Assembly: GCF_900187965.1 (NCBI RefSeq)
Contig: NZ_FZNL01000004.1
Span: forward strand, 254,251-318,250
Source: Flavobacterium sp. ov086
GTDB taxonomy: Bacteria > Bacteroidota > Bacteroidia > Flavobacteriales > Flavobacteriaceae
Length of the DNA stretch: 64,000 bases
Direction: 5' to 3'
The notes beneath the pieces are model-generated. The model was not told the DNA's origin. It ran no database searches and saw only the letters and a program-made list of their open reading frames with translations. This document shows, one piece after another, positions 59,156-64,000 of this stretch. Position 1 is the stretch's first letter; each line of letters opens with the position of its first letter. Position numbers and translations under genes: made by a program.

Positions 59156-60094
59156 ATGAGTCAATCACAAAACGTCACCGATTATCCAAATAATAATACC
59201 ATTTTCATGGTATGGAAATTTAAAAATGAGGCTAATATAAAGTCTGCATTTGAGAAACTTTGTGCATTAGTAAGCAATTTAAATAATTCGTATACCATAA
59301 GAATCCCAGACGGACGAACCAGTTGTGTAATGGGTGTTGGACATGATGCCTGGATAAAACTTGGTTTACCAACACCGTTGCCTAAGGAATTGGTAACTTT
59401 TGAAACTATTGCAGGCGTGAAACATACAGCAAAATCTACTGCCGGCGATCTTCATTTTCATTTAAGGGCTCAAAATGCGGCGATTTGTTTTGATATGGCG
59501 ATGGCTATTTCGAAGGTTTTAGAATCTGTAGCGGAATGTCTTGAAGAAGTTCACGGATTCAGGTATTGGGATGGTCGTTCTATAATTGGTTTTGTAGACG
59601 GTACAGAAAATCCGATAGGCGGGGAACGAGATTTTTTTAGTGTAATTGGTGACGAAGATCCTGCGTACAAAGGAGGAAGTTACTTGTTTGTTCAGAAGTA
59701 CTTTCACAACATGAAAAACTGGGAAAACTTATCTACAGAAGATCAGGAAAAAGTAATTGGAAGATCTAAAATGAACGATATTGAAATGGCAGACGATGTG
59801 AAACCAACAAATTCTCACAGTGCTCTTACCGCCATTACAGACGAAAATGGTAATGATCTTAAAATTGTAAGAGATAATATGCCTTTCGGAAATCCTTCTA
59901 AAGGAGAAGTTGGAACCTACTTTATTGCTTATGCGAGTAAATTTAGCACTACAAAAAAGATGTTGGAAAACATGTTTATAGGTAACCCACCCGGCAATTA
60001 TGACCGAATTTTGGATTTTAGTACGGCACAAACCGGAACATTATTTTTTGTACCTACATTAGATTTATTAGATGATTACTCCGCTGATGCTTAA
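59156..60094 (+). CDS. DyP-type heme peroxidase
   Basis: 312 residues, the size of the bacterial YfeX-like group. GFVDGTENP (145-153) contains the distal Asp148. PTNSHSALTAI near 218-228 holds the proximal heme ligand His, and IVRDNMPFG holds the distal Arg. GGSYLFVQKYFHN and GTLFFVPTLDLLDD are further family blocks. No signal peptide is present, so it is cytoplasmic or an encapsulin cargo, though no encapsulin gene is adjacent. It oxidises dyes or porphyrin-related substrates with hydrogen peroxide. A LETM1-like small gene follows after 60 nt on the same strand and may be co-transcribed. Confidence 0.94.
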   Translation: MSQSQNVTDYPNNNTIFMVWKFKNEANIKSAFEKLCALVSNLNNSYTIRIPDGRTSCVMGVGHDAWIKLGLPTPLPKELVTFETIAGVKHTAKSTAGDLHFHLRAQNAAICFDMAMAISKVLESVAECLEEVHGFRYWDGRSIIGFVDGTENPIGGERDFFSVIGDEDPAYKGGSYLFVQKYFHNMKNWENLSTEDQEKVIGRSKMNDIEMADDVKPTNSHSALTAITDENGNDLKIVRDNMPFGNPSKGEVGTYFIAYASKFSTTKKMLENMFIGNPPGNYDRILDFSTAQTGTLFFVPTLDLLDDYSADA

Positions 60095-60154
60095 ATTGTT
60101 TTAAGAAATCGGGAACAACAAAAGAAAAAGAAGAACAAGTAACCAAACAAACTT

Positions 60155-60478
60155 ATGCAGATTGAAACTACGATCACGATCATAGAAGAAAATGTTCATC
60201 ACTTTTTATTGGACCTGAAAAAAGAAGGACAAGGAGAAGAGGAGGCAGGCTTAATTATTCAGAAATATATAAAAGAAGGGAAAATAAGCGACGAAGAAGA
60301 AAATATCTTAAAAATACAACTTTGTGATTCGTTCAAGATAATTGGTATTGGGATTCCTTTTTTATTGATTCCCGGAGCTTCTGTTTTAATGCCAATATTG
60401 ATAAAAGTAGCCAGTAAATATAATATCGAACTGATGCCTTCAGCGTTTAATAATCCTGGTCAAAACAATGATGAGTAA
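60155..60478 (+). CDS. LETM1-related small protein
   Basis: 107 residues. A helical N-terminal half (FLLDLKKEGQGEEEAGLIIQKYIKEGKISDEEENILKIQL) is followed by the conserved core of the LETM1-like family, DSFKIIGIGIPFLLIPGASVLMPILIKVASKYNIELMPSAF (about 66-100). This core contains one hydrophobic, partly membrane-like stretch (I-P-F to P-I). In Bacteroidetes such short proteins are common and their function is not known. It sits 60 nt behind the DyP peroxidase gene. Confidence 0.82.
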   Translation: MQIETTITIIEENVHHFLLDLKKEGQGEEEAGLIIQKYIKEGKISDEEENILKIQLCDSFKIIGIGIPFLLIPGASVLMPILIKVASKYNIELMPSAFNNPGQNNDE

Positions 60479-60961
60479 ATTTAAATCTTTTAAGTGTAAC
60501 TCACAAAATTTCATTCAACACATAGAAACATAGACTTTTAATCTTCACATACTTTGACGCTGGCTCACCTGTGTTTTTTGTTTCTTTGTTAAATCTCTCG
60601 CAATCCCGATAGCCATCGGGAGCAGAGTCGCAAAGTTTTGTCTCCTCATTTTATGTCATTTCGACGGAGGAGAAATCACACGCGTAACTCGACAAAGATT
60701 GGAACCTTTAGGAATGGAATTTCTCGTGTGATTTCTCCTCCGTCGAAATGACAATATTGGGTTTTGATTGCGAATGATGGATTAAAATCCATCCCTACAA
60801 TATATTTCCTTCCTGCGGAACTGCCTAAAAAAAATCGGAGAAATGATTTATATTCTAGCAAGGTCCCAAGGATAAACTTTGCGACTCTGCGCCTTTGCGC
60901 GAAATTAATTTTTGTTTATAAAAGCTTAATTTATTGACATTGCCCGAAAAGACGAATCAAA
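60479..60961. repeat. Repeat-rich intergenic region
   Basis: 483 bases between the LETM1-like gene and the molybdoenzyme gene, made largely of multi-copy motifs: an ACACATAGAAACATAGA phrase (about 60518), the CCCGATAGCCATCGGG hairpin (60601-60624, partner of 686-709), a perfect 29-bp inverted repeat, and a GCGACTCTGCG phrase near 60880. An open frame at 60676-60861 on the minus strand lies inside the inverted repeat and is not a gene. Confidence 0.7.
60654..60753. repeat. Perfect 29-bp inverted repeat
   Basis: The left arm 60654-60682 begins TGTCATTTCGACGGAGG and ends with CACACG. The right arm 60725-60753 is its exact reverse complement. They are separated by 42 nt. It is a large hairpin element, probably present many times in the genome. 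Confidence 0.9.
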
Positions 60962-63325
60962 TTACAATTGATTTATTCGGTCATAAATTGTGCTATCGTG
61001 TTTTTTAATTTTAATCTTCACGTATTTTGATGCCGGCATATTACTGTCCTTAACCACATTGTTTACCGAAACAAGAACGTTTGTTTCAGGAAAATAAGTA
61101 ACTGTATTTCTCTCCGGTATTTGATATGAAACAATGATAAACAAAGGTGCAATTCGCTCGATATTGTCATCATAATTAAACAAATCGACCTTGTCGCCGG
61201 CTTTAAAACCTGCTTGTTCAATATCTTTTTGATTCATGAATATTACCCTGCGTTCGTTTTTTATACCACGATAGCGATCGTCAAGCCCATAAATTGTGGT
61301 ATTAAATTGATCGTGTGTTCGGGTTGTGGCCATCATGTATTCGTCAGGAGCAAGTTCATTATTTGGTACAGCAGTTAATGTAAAAGGTGCACGATCTCCA
61401 AACGTTTTAGTGATAAATTGTCCCTCTCGCGCTGCATTAGGCAAATAAAAGCCTCCTTTTTGACGCACTTTTGTATTATAATTTTCAAAACCCGGAATAC
61501 ATTTTTCGATATCGTCTCTCACAGCATCATAACTATCATGATAACGCTGCCAGTCAATCACTGATTTGCTTCCTAATGTTGCGATTGCCATTTTACAGAC
61601 AATTTGCGTTTCATTAATAAGATTATCAGATACCGGTTTAAGCATTCCTTTTGAGGATTGTACAACTCCCATAGAATTCTCTGTAGTTACAAACTGAATT
61701 TCACCATTTACCATATCAATATCGCTTCTGGATAAAGTAGGCAATATGAGGGCTTCTTGTCCGTGAATCAGATGAGTACGATTGAGTTTAGTAGATACGC
61801 AAACCGTTAAATTAAGTTTTCTTAATGCACTAGCGGTATAAGTTGTATCTGGTGTTGCCGATAAAAAATTACCACCCATACAAAAAAGTAATTTTATTTT
61901 TTCTTCCTGCATTGCTTTAATGGCCCGTACAACATCGTAACCATGTTTGCGAGGCGGATTAAAACCGTAAAATGCCTGTAGACGATCCAATTGTTCATCT
62001 GTAGGTTTTTCATCAATCATCATCGTTCTGTTTCCCTGCACATTGCTGTGACCACGAACAGGACAAACTCCTGCACCGGGTTTACCAATGCTTCCTTTTA
62101 GCAAGAGAATATTAAGAATTTCCCTGATCATTTCGACACCGTTGGGTTGTTGTGTAAGTCCCATTCCCCAGCAAACTATAATTCGTTTTTTGAAGGCTAA
62201 CATTTCGGCAGCTTCATAAAGCGCTTCTTTCGAAACTCCCGAAAGCTGGGCAAGATCATCCAGATTATAATCGTCAAACTGTTTTAGAAATGCATCATAT
62301 CCAGTTGTTTTTTCTTTGATGAAGTCGTAATCAAATACTTTTCCGGGATTTTTCTTTTCAAATTCAATCAATATAATTTCGAGAGCTTTTAGCAAAGCCA
62401 TATCCCCGTTTATTTTTACAGGCAAAAAAAGATCTGCTAGTTTAACACCGCTTCCAATAACACCATTTATTTCCTGCGGATTTCTAAATCCCATTAAACC
62501 TGCTTCGGGTAAAGGATTGATAGCAATAATTTTGGCTCCGTTTTTTTTACCCCTTGAAAGTGCGCTCATCATTCTGGGCGCATTGGTTCCAGGGTTTTGT
62601 CCAATAATTACAATCACATCGGTATCATAAAAATCATCCAGTGTTACGGTACCTTTTCCAATTCCAATTGTAGGTCTTAAAGCAGATCCGGAGGTTTCGT
62701 GACACATATTTGAGCAATCCGGCATATTATTGGTACCGTATTCTTTTGCAAAAAGCTGATAAAGAAATGAGGTCTCATTACCTGTTCTTCCTGAGGTATA
62801 AAAAGCCGCCTGATCTGGAGATTCCAGTGCGTTAAGATGTGCTGCTATTTTTTTGAATGCATCATCCCAGGTTATTGGCTGATAATGTGTACCATTTTTA
62901 GGCAAATACATCGGATCAGTCAATCGTCCCATTTTGCCAATCTGATAATCGTCTAATTTGGCAAGATCATAAACGGAGTTTTCTTTAAAAAACTCGGCTG
63001 TAACTTTTTTGGTAGTTGCTTCCTCTGCCAATGCTTTAGCACCGTTTTCGCAATATTCGCCAAGCGGAGATCGTTCATCATCAGGATCAGGCCATGCACA
63101 GCTTGGACAGTCAAAACCACCAACCTGATTCATCTTAAATAGCGCTTTTGTTCCTCTAACCATAGTTTTTTCTTCAATAAGATCACTAAAAGCCGCCATA
63201 ACAGCAGGAACACCCGCAGCCCAATCTTCAACTTTTGTTAATTTCAAGTCTAAAAGTCTGTATGGATTTTCAGCGTCCGGTAGTTTTTTATTATCAGTAT
63301 TTTTGTTGTGTTGATCCTCTTTCAT
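60962..63325 (-). CDS. FdhF/YdeP-family molybdopterin oxidoreductase
   Basis: 787 residues. The N-terminal region has GGFDCPSCAWPDPD (about 69-82), typical of the YdeP-like group, with no selenocysteine and no full 4Fe-4S motif. The molybdopterin domains follow: FYTSGRTGNETSFLYQLFAKEYGTNN, SNMCHETSGSALRPTIGIGKG, DVIVIIGQNPGTNAPRM, VCWGMGLTQQPNGVEMIREI, GKPGAGVCPVRGHSNVQGNRTM and the C-terminal YMMATTRTHDQFNTTIYGLDDRYRG. It is related to formate dehydrogenase alpha subunits but the physiological substrate is unsettled; YdeP has been linked to acid resistance. The fdhD gene for cofactor sulfuration lies directly upstream on the same strand (78 nt). Confidence 0.93.
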   Translation of the reverse strand: MKEDQHNKNTDNKKLPDAENPYRLLDLKLTKVEDWAAGVPAVMAAFSDLIEEKTMVRGTKALFKMNQVGGFDCPSCAWPDPDDERSPLGEYCENGAKALAEEATTKKVTAEFFKENSVYDLAKLDDYQIGKMGRLTDPMYLPKNGTHYQPITWDDAFKKIAAHLNALESPDQAAFYTSGRTGNETSFLYQLFAKEYGTNNMPDCSNMCHETSGSALRPTIGIGKGTVTLDDFYDTDVIVIIGQNPGTNAPRMMSALSRGKKNGAKIIAINPLPEAGLMGFRNPQEINGVIGSGVKLADLFLPVKINGDMALLKALEIILIEFEKKNPGKVFDYDFIKEKTTGYDAFLKQFDDYNLDDLAQLSGVSKEALYEAAEMLAFKKRIIVCWGMGLTQQPNGVEMIREILNILLLKGSIGKPGAGVCPVRGHSNVQGNRTMMIDEKPTDEQLDRLQAFYGFNPPRKHGYDVVRAIKAMQEEKIKLLFCMGGNFLSATPDTTYTASALRKLNLTVCVSTKLNRTHLIHGQEALILPTLSRSDIDMVNGEIQFVTTENSMGVVQSSKGMLKPVSDNLINETQIVCKMAIATLGSKSVIDWQRYHDSYDAVRDDIEKCIPGFENYNTKVRQKGGFYLPNAAREGQFITKTFGDRAPFTLTAVPNNELAPDEYMMATTRTHDQFNTTIYGLDDRYRGIKNERRVIFMNQKDIEQAGFKAGDKVDLFNYDDNIERIAPLFIIVSYQIPERNTVTYFPETNVLVSVNNVVKDSNMPASKYVKIKIKKHDSTIYDRINQL

Positions 63326-63403
63326 GGCTTTTCTATTTAATTAGCACGTTAACAGAAGTTTTGAATAATGATGATTTTTGTTCTTTTTTAATTCTTAATC
63401 AGT

Positions 63404-64000
63404 TTAATCCTGATAAGAAGTTTGTATGACTACATTATCACAAGAATTATAGATATTGAATCGATCTTCTTTGAGAAAACCCAAAAGGGTTATATTAAAT
63501 TCTACGGCTAATTCTACCGCAAGACTTGATGGAGCACCAATTGCCGCAACAACTGATATACCTGCCATAGCCGCTTTTTGAATTAACTCAAAACTGGCCC
63601 TTCCGCTAAGAAGTAAAATATGTTTGTTTAGCGGCAGTAAATTGGCAGCCAAAGCAGCGCCAATAAGCTTGTCTAAAGCATTGTGTCTGCCTACATCTTC
63701 CTGTAAAAGGATAAGATTTCCTTCATCCGAAAAAAGACCGGAAGCATGAATACCTCCCGTAGTTGCAAAATCGCTTTGGGCTATTCTTAATTTTTGAGGT
63801 AATTGATATAATACATCCAAAGAAAGATTTAATCTTTGTCTGTTTAAAGTACTAAATGAGCTAACGGTTTTTATAGATTCAATAGAACCTTTTCCGCAAA
63901 CGCCGCAGCTGGATGTGGTATAAAAGTTTCGGTCCGCTTGCATTAAATGAGGAACAAAGTCTTCTTTAAGTTCGACCTGAATACTGTTTTTCTTTTCTTT
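63404..64000 (-). CDS. fdhD: FdhD sulfurtransferase (N-terminus cut by window edge)
   Basis: The frame is open to base 64000, so the gene begins beyond the window; the ATG at 63943 is internal. The visible 198 residues include YTTSSCGVCGKGSIES with the C-x-x-C pair that carries sulfur, GIHASGLF, LLQEDVGRHNALDKLIGAAL and LLSGRASFELIQKAAMAGI, all diagnostic of FdhD. The protein passes sulfur from a cysteine desulfurase to the molybdenum cofactor of formate-dehydrogenase-like enzymes. The adjacent FdhF/YdeP gene is its likely client and the two are probably co-transcribed. Confidence 0.95.
   Translation of the reverse strand, partial: KEKKNSIQVELKEDFVPHLMQADRNFYTTSSCGVCGKGSIESIKTVSSFSTLNRQRLNLSLDVLYQLPQKLRIAQSDFATTGGIHASGLFSDEGNLILLQEDVGRHNALDKLIGAALAANLLPLNKHILLLSGRASFELIQKAAMAGISVVAAIGAPSSLAVELAVEFNITLLGFLKEDRFNIYNSCDNVVIQTSYQD

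Noticed and set aside
60676..60861. Minus-strand ORF of 61 codons reading CHFDGGEITREIP in its middle
   Set aside because: It lies entirely within the perfect inverted repeat and its loop; the sequence is a by-product of a dispersed palindrome, with no ribosome site and no domain.

Overview
The window reads as chromosomal DNA of a Flavobacterium-like member of the Bacteroidetes. The evidence is its low GC content, a secreted enzyme with a type IX secretion C-terminal domain, several TonB-dependent receptors of the carboxypeptidase-regulatory/plug/barrel type, SusD-free ECF sigma/FecR signalling, DUF4249 and BlaR1-type proteins, and promoters of the Bacteroidetes form (TTTG, 19-21 nt, TAnnTTTG). 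No rRNA, tRNA, CRISPR array, insertion sequence or prophage was recognised. Both ends cut a gene: a polysaccharide deacetylase on the left and fdhD on the right.

Layout. 0-8.3 kb: deacetylase tail, an MprF-like lysyl-phosphatidylglycerol synthase, xylose isomerase, and a secreted GH27-type alpha-galactosidase. 8.7-10.1 kb: a two-gene unit of a LysM-NlpC/P60 hydrolase and a membrane-anchored protein. 10.3-15.0 kb: a cobalamin riboswitch controlling a BtuB-type receptor and two surface lipoproteins, the first resembling BtuG. 16.3-19.0 kb: OsmC and an alpha/beta hydrolase, facing an OxyR-type regulator; a near-identical 27-bp element lies upstream of both osmC and oxyR. 19.3-22.9 kb: methyltransferase, GH130 phosphorylase, GNAT, Rnk/GreA-like protein. 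23.0-25.7 kb: two unrecognised genes that look like a carboxylate-amine ligase (amidoligase/GCS fold) and a papain-like amidase. 26-30.4 kb: MltD-like transglycosylase, MFS exporter, PhyH dioxygenase, GNAT.

30.7-38.3 kb is a signalling block. It holds a BlaI/BlaR1 pair preceded by three operators spaced exactly 20 bp apart, a TonB-dependent receptor, and a divergent LytS/LytTR two-component pair whose kinase begins with a lipobox. 38.5-44.0 kb: a TetR regulator with two perfect palindromic operators, a thioesterase and an NTF2-like protein, a GNAT with a cysteine cluster, an isochorismatase and two alpha/beta hydrolases. 44.3-49.5 kb: a five-gene ECF sigma / small protein / FecR / TonB receptor / DUF4249 operon.

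49.6-56.6 kb is the accessory-looking part. It has four unrelated small lipoproteins, two unrecognised cytoplasmic proteins, a sirtuin, and two copies of an unnamed family starting MCETGKE, one of them in an operon with the sirtuin. 56.8-64 kb: a FabH with a long structured leader, a 14-bp tandem repeat array, a DyP peroxidase with a LETM1-like small protein, and an FdhF/YdeP molybdoenzyme next to fdhD.

Intergenic DNA is rich in dispersed palindromic repeats. These include nested GTTCC/GGAAC hairpin elements at three sites and a CCCGATAG hairpin near both ends. The best candidates for undescribed biology are the ligase/amidase pair, the sirtuin-MCETGKE operon, the LysM-NlpC/membrane protein pair and the small protein inside the sigma/anti-sigma operon. 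All of these functional readings are inferences from sequence by eye.
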